Below are positions 10,691-21,399 of a stretch of DNA of 64,000 nt, in pieces. The stretch covers positions 6,026,785 to 6,090,784 of the forward strand of contig OW203730.1 in the NCBI GenBank assembly GCA_934045075.1, in the 5' to 3' direction. The notes below the pieces were generated by a model. It was not told the origin of the DNA. It was given only the letters and a program-made list of their open reading frames with translations, and ran no database searches. A program made the position numbers and the translations under genes. This DNA comes from Yponomeuta sedellus. Lineage: Eukaryota; Arthropoda; Insecta; Lepidoptera; Yponomeutidae. Within the stretch, counting starts at the first letter, position 1, and the number at the start of each line of letters is the position of its first letter.

Positions 10691-10767
10691 GAAAAACCTT
10701 TACTAGTCCATCGCAAACACTTCCCAACGCTGCGAGATTTTGTTTAAGTTATTTTCGGGTAGGGTAA

Positions 10768-11023
10768 GGGTCTGTTTCACAATCTGCAGATAAAGTTCCG
10801 GATATGCTATCCGCAACCAGGGCTGCTGTTTGTTCTAAATTTGAAGCCATAAACGAACACACACAATATAGAAAAAAATATTTAAATTTAGAATAAACGG
10901 CAGCCCTGGTTGCGGATAGCTTATCTGGAACTTGCCTGTAAACTAGCCTAACTTTACATGTATACCGATGTCTGTGACCCAATAAATATCTTTATCTTTA
11001 TTTGAACATTGTGAAATAGGGCC
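10768..11023. mobile_element. MITE, TAA target duplication, PIF/Harbinger-like
   Basis: Ends 'GGGTCTGTTTCACAAT' and 'ATTGTGAAATAGGGCC' are inverted and flanked by TAA at 10765-10767 and 11024-11026. Long subterminal inverted blocks ('gctatccgcaaccagggctg' against 'cagccctggttgcggatagc') make most of the 256 bp foldable. TSD length and GGG start fit PIF/Harbinger-derived MITEs. Confidence 0.8.
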
Positions 11024-11339
11024 TAAGACCAGTATCCTATCGAGAGGTAGGTAGGTACTGCTACAAACTATTCCAATCAATTTAGTATTCCATTAAAAAT
11101 CATATCTGTCCATCCATATGGGAGCTGGCTGATATTTTTACCAATTTCTGCTGTGATTATGGCCCATGATTTTAATATGCGCCGTTGCCAGCTAACTCTG
11201 CATAGAAGCAAACGCACGCATCAGCTACACCTTCATTGTACTGTGATATATGTGGAGAGGATGAAGGAAGAAATATTGATGAAACAAATATACATGGCGA
11301 ATGTGGGTGGAAGGGCCGGTAAGGGACGTCCCACATACT

Positions 11340-11515
11340 TCGACCAGATAAGGAATGTATTAGCAAATGGAAGATAAAAAGTAACCGGAACTGACGTGAG
11401 TGCATGTAACGACTAATGAATGTTGATGAAGCGAAGGTAATCTGTCAGGATCGTGGCAAGTGGCAGTCCTTGGTGCCTGTCTACCCCATTGGAATGCAGG
11501 TGTGAGGTTAATATT
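11340..11515 (+). mobile_element. Family M retroposon copy
   Basis: 'attagcaaatggaagataaa' followed by 'gatcgtggcaagtggcagtc' and 'atgcaggtgtgaggttaata'. Diverged copy of the family whose better copies are at 43590-43765 and 25350-25777. Confidence 0.65.
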
Positions 11516-12439
11516 ATGGTATGGGTTATTTATAAACTTATAAGTTATTGAATATGAGATTTTCTATTTTATTAATTGTTGTAAGTGAAGCTCAGAATAT
11601 CCGGTTGACAAGTTCCCTGATTGATACTACCCATAAGTTCAACACACTTGTCGTCGTCACGCCGGCATCGGCATTGGGCGTGTTTCGACTCATCGGCCCG
11701 GACCGGCACGGCACACCGGCATGGCCGTTGCACAGGCATCAGGCACCGGTGCCGGGTTTCGTTTTTCCATTGTGCCGGTGTCGATGCCGGGTTACGCCCG
11801 GTGAGTGGTACAGTGCTGACACGGACTTCAACACGACGACACGTAAAGTAAAACGCGTAGATATAACAATGGTATCGTCCAAGCCGTCGACTATATTTGT
11901 TATATCTTTTACACCTACGACGCCGATACGAAATACGAGTCTCACCCTCCGCACGGTGGGCTGAAAATCGCTCCCCATAGACTTAGAGATCGAATTTTGA
12001 ATTGTTATTTTTTTTTCACAGGAATCCACTTAGGAAGGCTAATCTTTCAACATTTTTGAAGTGCAGTATGTTTACCTTTGTGCAAGTACTTTTTTTCCAC
12101 TTGGTTAAAAAAAATGTATGGAAGTTACTATAAAATTGGCCATAACTTGATTATCGCACACTTGCCCGTTATTTCCTTCAGCACGATTATTGCCTGCATT
12201 TTTATGGATTTTTTGACATACTGCACTATGGGCGCACTCGTGCGACTTTGGTCGAAAAAAAATTAAATGCATTTAAAATATTTTTTTAAGGTATTTAAGC
12301 GTATATTTTGTGTTTGTCAAATTATGTACCTTCCTTAATTAAGGATTCTTTATAATTATAAAGAATCATACAGTATAACTACTTAAATACTGTTCTAAAA
12401 CATTGTCATATGCGAACAAATTATACAAATGAAAATCAA

Positions 12440-12720
12440 ATAAGATATGAATATTCTTTATTGTACACGAGGAAAAACACAAGCATAAAATATTTACAAA
12501 GATACATGAAATAAGTCCAAGTTACATTTTAAAACACACATACATTTTAAAAATGTTAAATCATGTAAACATAAAAAATAAGCCTTTAAAACTACATGAA
12601 TAAAATACTAGCTATGAATCCTTTACATTAAAATAGGTACATAAAAGACAAGTAAAGAAACCAATGTATAAAAAATATAAATAAAAGAATTACAATAACA
12701 TATTGCAAACAAAAATCATA
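12440..12720 (-). repeat. T-rich retroposon 3' end inside the Transib copy
   Basis: 'gaatattctttattgtacac' at the left edge is the reverse of a 'gtacaataaagaatattc' LINE 3' end also seen at 49390-49420. The rest is A/T-rich with no coding content. Confidence 0.4.
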
Positions 12721-12814
12721 TAAATTATTCATATAAATCAGTTTCTTTCTCGGAATCTGTGTCACTTTCAATATTTTGGACGTTACAGAACTCAATATGA
12801 TGTCGTTGTAATAC

Positions 12815-14787
12815 CTAAAGATCCACTGCTTCTTGACTCATTTTTTTCTTCAAAGCTATCCTCATAACTGGTCGCATTGAAGAAATAAAAGGATCAGAAG
12901 TGAGAAGCATCCTTTTGATGACATCTTCGTTTGAATTCTTCCTGGTGTTCTTTCGCGAGTGAAATTCTCGTTAGCATCGAAAATCTTTGTTGCGAGCTTT
13001 GGATGCTTCTTCAGATAAGATCCCAGTAGGAACTAAGGAGTTCCTTATAATTTCAGCACCATGGATTAGGAACTTGTGCACTGTAGCTGGCATATAGTAC
13101 CAGCTGTATTGGTCCAGGTACCTTTCTGCAGTACTTCGGCCATATTCTTTGTACTTGTCGACGTTTATTTCTTCACCAGATGTAATGGCTTGAAGTATGA
13201 CTGCAAATCTTCTAATCAATTCTTCATCCACTCCTGTTATCTCGGCTGTCTGTTTTGGGTCATCGAAGAATTTTCGTGCGTTATTTCCATCGTTCGTTAT
13301 TCCAGAGCTCTGTTTGACCACGTCCACAAGAAGACCAAGCTTCTGTTGGATTCGTTCTTGCAGCAACTGCTTTTTGGTCAGCATGACAGCCTTATCTTTA
13401 TCTCCTCTTACTGCCCAAGTCTTCAACTCCAGTCTGTATGCTATATGTAGCAAACATTCCATGCAGTTAATTTGGGCATGTAACGGAGATAAGCCGAATT
13501 TTAACATGTTGTTGGCTACTTCTTTTCGTATTACTGCATCAATATTGTTCATCTCGCTCGGTTTTGCTAGACATAAATAGCAAACTGCACTGGAAAGAGC
13601 TTCGGATAAATAACTGCAAACTTTTCCGTCGATCATAGTCATGACTAGATCATGATTTATTTTTATATTTCTGCATTCTGAGGGCACCAATGCAGCTATT
13701 TCCTCTTCCATTTTCTTCATTTCTTCTTTTACGAGAGACTCGCTTTCTTTTGCGAAAAGAAACTGTACAGGTCTACAGTAGAAAACTGAGCATCGCTTCG
13801 GGTTTTTCCATATAACTTCAGTCCCGTTAGATAACTGCAGCGGAACAAGTGTTGTCATAAACAGAGATTCATCTGTTTCACCTCCTTCAATGCTTTGATT
13901 ATCTGCTTTGGTTTGATGAACCGTCGAAACCCCACTTGGATAACAAAACCAGTGTTTTACCCATGTAAGCAGACAGTTCTGGTAAGGTTTTCAAAATTTG
14001 TTGTATGGTTATATTCAACAGAGCTTGCAGATCTAGTTTCGCCATGGTGTCATTTATAATGAAAGCCTGATCGGGAGGATAACAGCTTGACTTGGCTTGC
14101 TGAATCTTGTAATACGATGGGTGAAAGTCTGTTAAGCCCTCACGCATTGTCATCGCTCTCAGTGTAATATATTTCCACTTTGATAATCCCAGAGAAAATA
14201 AAAGGCCTAGCGCTTTTTCTGGCGTAACTGTAGTTTTCTTTAATTTCTTCATTTCTATATCGTTATAGATTTTTACTGCTTCTTCAGGATTCTTCTTAAA
14301 TTACTTTGCCTAAACATTCGTTTCCTTCTTTCTTCAAATTTTCTATTGTAACACAGATTGATTCATTGGTGTCTTCATGACTTTCATGTTGTAGCCTCCT
14401 TTTCCTTTGTTTTGCTCCCAAAGATCCAAATGGTACTTCAGTGCAAGAACTTATGCCTTCTTGGCATACCGAAGCTGTTCTATCTGGTATAATATGTGAA
14501 ACAACACAACATGGCCAGTCAATACTCATTACGAGCCAGTTTTCATATTTTTTTCTGAAAATATCCTGGTTTCTATTTGCTGTCTTCCATCTCTTGGTAA
14601 CTTGTTGACTGAATCTTCGACAGAATTCTCGAAGTATATCAAGATCTTCATCGGACAGATGATGAAGGTTCAATAGCGATACAACTTTTTCCAACAAAGT
14701 AGAGTAGTTGCTTAGCTTTCCACACTGCTTCAAAACCACGAACAAGTCAAGTTTAGTTGTCAGACTTGCGATTCCATATTTTTCTCT
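12815..14787 (-). pseudogene. Transib transposase (RAG1-like), broken
   Basis: Three collinear frames. 14787-14296 is the N-terminal part. 14275-13896 ends with 'KWGFDGSSNQS', which holds the first DDE aspartate (codon 13923-13925). 13890-12815 has 'TMIDGK' (second aspartate, 13628-13630), a C-X2-C pair in 'CYLCLAKPSEM', 'NDGNNARKFF', 'VHKFLIHGAEII' and 'SEEASKARNKDFR' (catalytic glutamate near 13007-13012). The order and spacing match the RAG1 core, where NGNFARK, HKTLAHVPEII and SEGNESGNKLFRRFR occur. Defects are two frameshifts (about 14280 and 13893) and a TAA at 12971-12973 inside the last motif; homologous sequence continues to a TAG at 12815. The total length (~650 codons) is normal for Transib. 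Not expected to be active. Confidence 0.85.
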
Positions 14788-15064
14788 TTATGATTTGGGT
14801 AAGTATGTTTTTTTAGCAGGACAAAATGTCAATGAGCACATAAAATATTTTACCTTCCATTTATACGCAACTACAATACCCCTAATGGTAATCAAACTCC
14901 AATTCCTAGTATACCTCAGGTGTTATTAACTAATTCGGTGATTTAGTCATCATACATGATGTTATTGTTAATATTAATTGTGAAAATATGAAGATAGACG
15001 CTTAAATAACTTGAAAAAATATTGCTTGCTATATATTGGTGACGGCACCGGCGGGACTCTAGGA

Positions 15065-16195
15065 ACTTGAGTTTTCAAGTGTCACTTTTTTCTCTCGAAA
15101 TAGGTTTTATTACTCATTACTACACTAAACAATGTGATGAGAGACAATTTATAGAGCAAACGGACGCGTAAGAATTTTTCGAAGAAAAATCTGTATGAAG
15201 CTGACATGAAAAGTGGCTATAACTCTAGAATCGCAAGTTTGGCCGTAATATCCTTGCAGATGTAGTGCTACTTATTTGTGATTTTTCAGCATACTTTTTA
15301 TAGCGGTACCTTTTGCGATTTTTAAAAATATAATTATAATGTGTACTTTGTACTAAAATGAGTAGTTCTAATGCTTTTGTGTCCTGATTATGCGTAGTTA
15401 GATATTCCTGTACCCTAGTCTATGAAATTAAAACTGAGCATATACATTATGTGTTTAATTAATAAGACTTGTTTTACGAATTATTAAAGTGATATTAACG
15501 TTTTTGGGAATTCATGATAAAGAAACGGTCTTTATATTTAATGTGCAATCAATCAGCCTGTATTTGTCCACTGCTGCATATAGGCCTCTCCCAGGGCAAG
15601 CCACATTACTCTATCCTCAGCAATCCTCACCCAGCCACCACCAGCGATATTTTTGGGATCATCGGTCGAGCGAACTGGTAGGTGTCCTACTTGGCGTCTG
15701 CCAGTTCGTGGTCAGTGAATGTGCAATAAGTAAAAATATATTTTGAAAAATTGGTATTTTATTAAAACCTTTCTTACTTTGGTGAATGTCGTCTAATGTA
15801 CATATTATCCCTTTACAAAATAAAGGGATAATATGTACATTATATATAACACGCCTAATTTTAATTTCATAGGCTAGGGCATATGGTATAGGGTATATCT
15901 AAAGTTGGTCTAACTAGTCATTTAAGTATAAAATACACATTATTAATTTTAAAAAAATCGCAAAGGGCACTGCTATAAAAAGTATGCCGAAAAATCACAA
16001 ATAAATAGCACTTTTTACATCTCCAAGGATATTACTTTTCATGTCAGCTCCATAAAAATTTTTCTTCGAAAAATTCTTACACATCCGTTTGCTCTCTAAA
16101 TAGTCTCTCATCATTGTTTAGTATAGTAATGATAATGAGTAATAAAACCTATTTCGAGAGAAAAAAGTGACACTTGAAAACTCAAGTTCATATGT
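15065..16195. repeat. Long imperfect inverted repeat at the Transib 5' end
   Basis: Arm 15065-15460 and arm 15835-16195 are reverse complements over roughly 350 nt with small gaps. For example, 'aacttgagttttcaagtgtc' near 15070 pairs with 'gacacttgaaaactcaagtt' near 16170. At the centre, 15793-15843 is an almost perfect hairpin ('aatgtacatattatcccttt' and its complement). It may be the subterminal region duplicated in inverse orientation, or a separate Transib MITE. Confidence 0.8.
15550..15717 (-). mobile_element. Short retroposon insertion with 10-bp TSD
   Basis: Flanked by AATGTGCAAT at 15540-15549 and 15718-15727. The reverse strand ends 'gcagcagtggacaaatacag' then 'gctgattg', the same family as 8190-8360. 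It lies in the loop region of the long inverted repeat, so it postdates the Transib copy. Confidence 0.8.
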
Positions 16196-16299
16196 CTTTG
16201 AAACGTGATTCTCAGCCCACCGTGCGGCGCCGACCGGCCCCGGAGTCGCGAGCCGGTGCCGAGCCGGTGAGACAACACAAAGACAGACAATAGCCCTCG

Positions 16300-17150
16300 C
16301 CGTTTTAGCTAGTGTGCTAATGTGTCGCGCGGGCTCCTAGATTATTTACTATCTATATTAATTTTAACTAAGGCAGATACCCAGAGCATAGGTAGCTTAC
16401 TCACATATCACGTGCTTACAATCAGAGTATATAACCACTACCTACGTTTACAATCTTACGCAGAACATACCTACTCTCAAAAGTAAAACACGCTCCCACA
16501 CACGGCGATGGATGCAGAGATGTTGCTAGGGCAACTTGGCAACGACGCGTCGCCTAGGTACTCACCCCGCACTACTTGGCAACGTCGCCTGGCACCCCGA
16601 GCGCAATCGTTCGTTGGACGAAAAATGATTGCGTTTGTTTTAACTTTCTACCAACAGAAATCTGATCTACCTATTTAGAAGAGCTGATGTAAATGTAAAA
16701 AGATACAAATTACTAGTGTTGAATCTACAACAAACTACATTTGTAGAAGATCTAAAATAATTAGTTCTTCGTTATAATAGTTTTATAGCACCCATGCGAT
16801 GAATGAACCAAGTGTGTGAGCAGGCATGAATATGTCTAATTTGTATAATTATGGATTAGGTACCAAATCGGTATCTAGCAAGCAAGCATAGTAAGTAAAA
16901 AAATCAACTGGCCAAGTCCGAGTCTGACTTGCGCACGAAGGGTTCCGTAGGTACTATTATTAATTAAATTATTTATTTTTGAAGTGAATACAACGAAATA
17001 TTCTGTAAATATTGTAAACGTCGGCGAGACATCGTGAGACACGCAACATTAGCCTATAATGAAGCCTTTTTTTGAAGACCACGACTGCTCAGTAGAGCGT
17101 AGGTACAGACTAAGAAGAATTTATAGTAACAAGTAATATAGAAATTTACA
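16300..17150. other. No gene; one dispersed-repeat start
   Basis: Contains 'aactggccaagtccgagtct' and 'cgcacgaagggttccgtagg' (16909-16955), the start of a common lepidopteran repeat whose other end ('acggaaccctaaa') is seen near 21935. Otherwise nothing is recognised. Confidence 0.45.
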
Positions 17151-17809
17151 AGTAATTAGGCTTAGTGGTATATCTGAAATCAAAAGTTGTGAACCGGGTA
17201 ATTTCAACAACTAAGAAAATGGGAACTTGAATGCTGTGCTGCATATCTATATATTTTATCAATGTCACATTCATTTTTAATGTTTCTATTGCTTCCTAAG
17301 GTACTAATTAAAGATCACTTGCGTAAAATTGTTTTTCATTCACAATACCTACTTCGAATCTCTAGTTTTCTGACCGCGTCCTTAAAATGTTGCATTGAAA
17401 TGTTCCTTACCCTCAAATTGCCTTAAATGTAGACTTCACACCTCATACTAACGGAAAATCCGCAAAATGAAAAAAGTATAATTTTGAATTCATGCAAATA
17501 TAGTCTTAGATAATAACTGAATTTGAAAGTTGAGTTCTCTATACCAGGCCACTCAGAAAGTTTTGAAAAATAGTTTTTATGTATAAGACATTGGCCACTA
17601 GTAGTTGTTATGAAAACGTCATTTATTTAAAAGTAAAAATACTACTGTTCGATTTTCAAATTTCCCTCCGCATTTTTTGAGAGCCAAAATGGATCGGCAT
17701 TCAGAACATTTTCGTGCTATGATTTTATACTATTTCAAATGTGGCTTAAGACCTGATGAGTCATGTGATCGACTTCGAATTGCTTTTATGAATGAAGGAC
17801 CTTCAAAAA

Positions 17810-19590
17810 CAACCATCTACCGCTGGTATAGCGAGTTCAAACGCGGTCATCTTACTTTGAGGGAATGAACAAAGGAGTGGTCGTCCTATCACGGCTGTCA
17901 CCGAAAAAAGTTTGCTGGCAGTAAAAAAAATAATTCAAGAAAACAGACGAATTAAGTACGAAAAGATTCAGCATACACTGCAGATTGGTTCAGGAAGTGT
18001 TCACAAGATTTTGCACAAGCACCTTCCCGTAAGGAGAATAATTTTTCGCTGGGTGCCGCACAACCTCACCGAAGCTCAGAAGCAGGCCCGTGTGGATTGG
18101 TGCCGTGATTTGTTACAAAAATTTGATGCTGGCTCGTCACGGCGCGTTTACGACACTGTGACAGGTGACGAATCCTGGATTTCTCAATATGATCCAGAAA
18201 CAAAGCATCAGTCGACAGTTTGGTTGTTTCAAAATGAACCAACGCCTACGAAAGTGAAGCGATCGAGGAGCGCAGGATTTTTTTTATAGTTTCTTCACTT
18301 TGACGGGGTACCTAACTTCAATTCCACTTTGAGACCAAAGCAGCATCAACGCTGAATAATAATAATATTGGCCTTTTTGCATCTACTTAATGAGATGATT
18401 TATACAGCGTCCAGTGGTATCTTCACTCACACTAGATGGGTGAGGGGACCACTCCGACGCTGCAGTGCCTGGGACATGCTTTTAGAGATGGTGTAGGCTT
18501 GCCCAGCACCTGTACCATCCTGACAGCTTGGTCGGCCTAGCCTACAGGAAAGACTAGTCAATACGTGCGGAGCCAACCAAGCCGCGGGTTTCCTCACGAT
18601 GTTCGAATCCCATATTTTTTATATAATGAAAGTTATAAGATTGACTAAGAACCTCATAGGCGTTTCGTAGCACCCGAACGCCACGTACTATGCCACGTAT
18701 TGTTCGAATCCCATATAGTATTTATAGTGTAAGTTGACCAAGAAACTCATAGACAATTTGCAGCCCACGTATTGTTCGGATCCCATGAAAGTTTTGCAAC
18801 CATCTACCGCTGGTATAGCGAGTTCAAACGCGGTCATCTTACTTTGAGGGAATGAACAAAGGAGTGGTCGTCCTATCACGGCTGTCACCGAAGAAAGTTT
18901 GCTGGCAGTAAAAAAAATAATTCAAGAAAACAGACGAATTAAGTACGAAAAGATTCAGCATACACTGCAGATTGGTTCAGGAAGTGTTCACAAGATTTTG
19001 CACAAGCACCTTCCCGTAAGGAGAATAATTTTTCGCTGGGTGCCGCACAACCTCACCGAAGCTCAGAAGCAGGCCCGTGTGGATTGGTGCCGTGATTTGT
19101 TACAAAAATTTGATGCTGGCTCGTCACGGCGCGTTTACGACACTGTGACAGGTGACGAATCCTGGATTTCTCAATATGATCCAGAAACAAAGCATCAGTT
19201 GACAGTTTGGTTGTTTCAAAATGAACCAACGCCTACGAAAGTGAAGCGATCGAGGAGCGCAGGATTTTTTTTATAGTTTCTTCACTTTGACGGGGTACCT
19301 AACTTCAATTCCACTTTGAGACCAAAGCAGCATCAACGCTGAATAATAATAATATTGGCCTTTTTGCATCTACTTAATGAGATGATTTATACAGCGTCCA
19401 GTGGTATCTTCACTCACACTAGATGGGTGAGGGGCCCACTCCGACGCTGTAGTGCCTGGGACATGGTTTTATAGATGGTGTAGGCTTGCCCAGCACCTAT
19501 ACCATCCTGACAGCTTAGTCGGCCTAGCCCACAGGAAAGACTAGTCAATACGTGCGGAGCCAACCAGGCCGCGGGTTTCCTCACGATGTT
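17810..19590 (+). repeat. 794-bp tandem duplication of mariner middle plus SINE
   Basis: Unit 1 is 17810-18603 and unit 2 is 18797-19590. Both have the same mariner segment followed by the same reversed family B SINE, at near identity. They are separated by 193 bp that contains three variants of 'tgttcgaatcccata'. Unit 1 stops inside the SINE; unit 2 continues through the SINE into the mariner C-terminus. Confidence 0.9.
18358..18603 (-). mobile_element. Family B SINE, truncated by the duplication
   Basis: Same insertion as 19345-19668, preceded by the same target sequence AACGCTGAAT (18348-18357), but cut at 'tttcctcacgatgtt'. Confidence 0.85.
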
Positions 19591-19668
19591 TTCCTTCACC
19601 GTTAGCGAGTGGTATTGCAACTACAAATTCTCAAATGTACGTAACTTTGAAATTAAACAAAGTCATTA
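19345..19668 (-). mobile_element. Family B SINE in mariner, 10-bp TSD
   Basis: Flanked by AACGCTGAAT at 19335-19344 and 19669-19678. In sense orientation it has the head 'cgctaacggtgaaggaaaac', the middle 'gactagtctttcctgtgggc' and the 3' end 'taagtagatgcaaaaaggcc'. The third copy, at 29852-30149, interrupts the Ty3/gypsy pol. Confidence 0.9.
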
Positions 19669-20274
19669 AACGCTGAATGGTATAACACAAAATGCCTGCC
19701 AGAAGTTTTTTTCTGAATTGAGCAACAAGCGATTGAACAACGGGCTCCGCGGGGTCCTTCTTCACCACGACAACGCGCCCGCGCACACTGCGATCAAAAC
19801 GAGGGACTTCCTGGACTCCACACAGATCAGAGTCTTAGGAGACCCTCCCTACAGTCCTGATTAGGTTCCGTGTGACTTCTTTTTACTGCCTAAAATAAAA
19901 AATCTGCTCAAAGGGATACAGTTTTCATCGCCGGAAGACGCGCTAGCAGCGTTTGAGAAGGCCGTGGAAGAGGTGTCTGCGGAGGACTGGAATAAATGTT
20001 TTGAAAATTGGTTCAGACGCATGATACGTGGTATAGAGGCTGGTGGAGAGTGCTCTGAAAAGATTAAATAAAAATAGTTTTTAGGTATAATGTGAAATTT
20101 TATTCTCTACAATGTTTGTCTTATGGGTATTTCAATAGAAGTAAGAGTATCAGTTTCAAAGAAATATGGTCTTGAAAATTCGCAAAATGTAAATTTGCAC
20201 GTAAATAAGTTCCGGTTCACAACTTTTGATTTCGGCTATACCAATAAATCGAATTTAAAGTTTTAGACAATCAT

Positions 20275-20538
20275 GCTGTGTGGTTTCGGCTTAAAGAATA
20301 GCACCAACCCAAATTCTTCCCGCGGGTGTCGTAAAAGGTGACTAAGGGACACAAACTGGGGGGTGGGCAGCAGCGCCCCCTGCAGTACAATGCCACCAAT
20401 CTGCGATCCTCAACCCGCATGCCCAGCGTGGGGATTATGGGCATTAACCCCCAATGATGGTATAAGACAGGCCGCTCTGGTCATCACTAGGGGAGGGCTA
20501 TGTCCAGCAGTGGACTCCATAATATAGCCTGAAGAAGA
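20275..20538 (+). mobile_element. Family R SINE (RTE-tailed), 10-bp TSD
   Basis: Flanked by AGACAATCAT at 20265-20274 and 20539-20548. Starts 'gctgtgtggtttcggcttaa', has 'cttcccgcgggtgtcgtaaa', and ends in the RTE-like tail 'ggagggctatgtccagcagt' and '(gaa)n'. No tRNA or 5S head is apparent. Confidence 0.85.
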
Positions 20539-20929
20539 AGACAATCATACAACGCAAAATTTAACTCTCTTTAATATTGCAATAACGAAGATTCCAGTTC
20601 AAAGTACCGTTTCCGAGCTAGAAGCACAAAACTGAAAGAAAGTGTGAGAAGTTCGCGGTTTTTTGGCCCCCAAAAGTTGAGCTCACCTCCTGGGACCGTG
20701 CGAATTCGCATTACACGCATTTAAGATCAAATGATGGTATAAAATGATATCCAGCTTTCTGGAAATTAATTCCTGGATTTTTTTTAATTTGATTGACCTA
20801 TTATATTAACATCAAGAATTTAAAATGTCAAGAACATAAAAAAAATAACATTCCATGCGATAATAAGTAAAAATGTCAAACAAGAGAGGTCACGGGGATA
20901 ATATCAAATAGTATATCATTGTTATACTT

Positions 20930-21135
20930 ATTTTAATCAATATAATTATCAGTCAGAAATTCGATTATTGTATGATAGCAGTTTTTAAATAATATAATTT
21001 TTTATTTGTGCTTGAACAAGCCTAAGTCCAGTTCTCTTAATGCACTAGACAGCTTATTATAAATTACAGGGCCCATGCAAAATACACTTTTGTGCACCAG
21101 CGCTGTATTTGTCCTCTGCGTAAACATATTTTCGT
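20930..21135 (-). pseudogene. LINE reverse transcriptase C-terminus fragment
   Basis: The minus-strand frame reads 'TQRTNTALVHKSVFCMGPVI' then 'YNKLSSALRELDLGLFKHK' before a stop. This is the typical C-terminal end of Jockey/CR1-like ORF2 proteins ('GP.IYN.LP..LR.....FK..LK'). It is 5'-truncated with no RT catalytic core. It could derive from the same clade as the LINE at 60395-64000. Confidence 0.65.
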
Positions 21136-21399
21136 TTTATACCGTTTTAATCACTGACTGACTTGTGAAACTCGTATGAAACTAAATAGATATTGTGACT
21201 TTTATAACTACGCATGCCTATAGTATATTTTTGACTAAGGAACTAATAACCACGACAGTAAAATTGTATATTTTGACTTAAATTCTGGTTAACTGAAAAC
21301 GGCATATTTTTATCTAGATTAGAAACTTAAAACCTCTCAAGAACTACATTTGAGCTGATGAACTTCGTAACAATGTCCACCAGATAATGTGCTACTTAA

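Larger units (their letters stand above)
11952..16224 (-). mobile_element. Transib (RAG1-like) DNA transposon, degenerate
   Basis: Termini CACGGTGGGCTGAAAATC (from 11952) and GATTCTCAGCCCACCGTG (to 16224) are inverted copies starting with CAC, as Transib ends do. A Transib/RAG1-type transposase pseudogene lies between them on the minus strand. Flanking 5-mers are ctccg (left) and cggcg (right), so a 5-bp TSD is not intact. Sequence resembling the left subterminal region (12105-12290) also appears around 15190-15330, and an inverted copy of that block ends at the right terminus. A non-autonomous copy may therefore abut or be fused to the coding copy. A retroposon is inserted at 15550-15717. 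Confidence 0.75.
17689..20071 (+). pseudogene. mariner transposase, broken and partly duplicated
   Basis: Starts 'MDRHSEHFRAMILYYFKCGL' with ATG at 17689; the earlier TTG is not needed. The N-terminal helix-turn-helix region runs to 'TTIYRWYSEFKRG', then a frameshift follows near 17868. The next part has the first catalytic Asp in 'VTGDESWISQYDP' (about 18165). The C-terminal part, after a SINE insertion, has 'LHHDNAPAHT' (second Asp, about 19755) and 'PPYSPD' (third Asp, 19859-19861) immediately followed by a TAG where mariners have a hydrophobic residue. It ends 'GGECSEKIK' at 20071. This is the D,D34D layout of mariner. The middle third is present twice because of the 794-bp duplication. 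Inactive. Confidence 0.9.
17544..20100 (+). mobile_element. mariner (Tc1/mariner superfamily) element, rearranged
   Basis: A TA dinucleotide (17542-17543) precedes 'ccaggccactcagaaagttt', a plausible left mariner end, about 145 bp before the transposase start. No matching right TIR is found after the stop codon near 20071, so the right end appears eroded. The element carries a family B SINE and an internal tandem duplication, described separately. Confidence 0.65.
17162..20246. mobile_element. Possible outer TIR element enclosing the mariner
   Basis: 'ctgaaatcaaaagttgtgaa' (17174-17193) and, reversed, 'ttcacaacttttgatttcgg' (20216-20235) form an inverted pair of about 37 bp with partners 'ttagtggtata' and 'tataccaataa'. 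They lie well outside the mariner coding region. They could be the ends of a DNA transposon in which the mariner landed, or unusually distant mariner ends. Confidence 0.5.

Noticed and set aside
13076..13580. Plus-strand ORFs of ~125 residues
   Set aside because: Shadows of the Transib transposase on the opposite strand.
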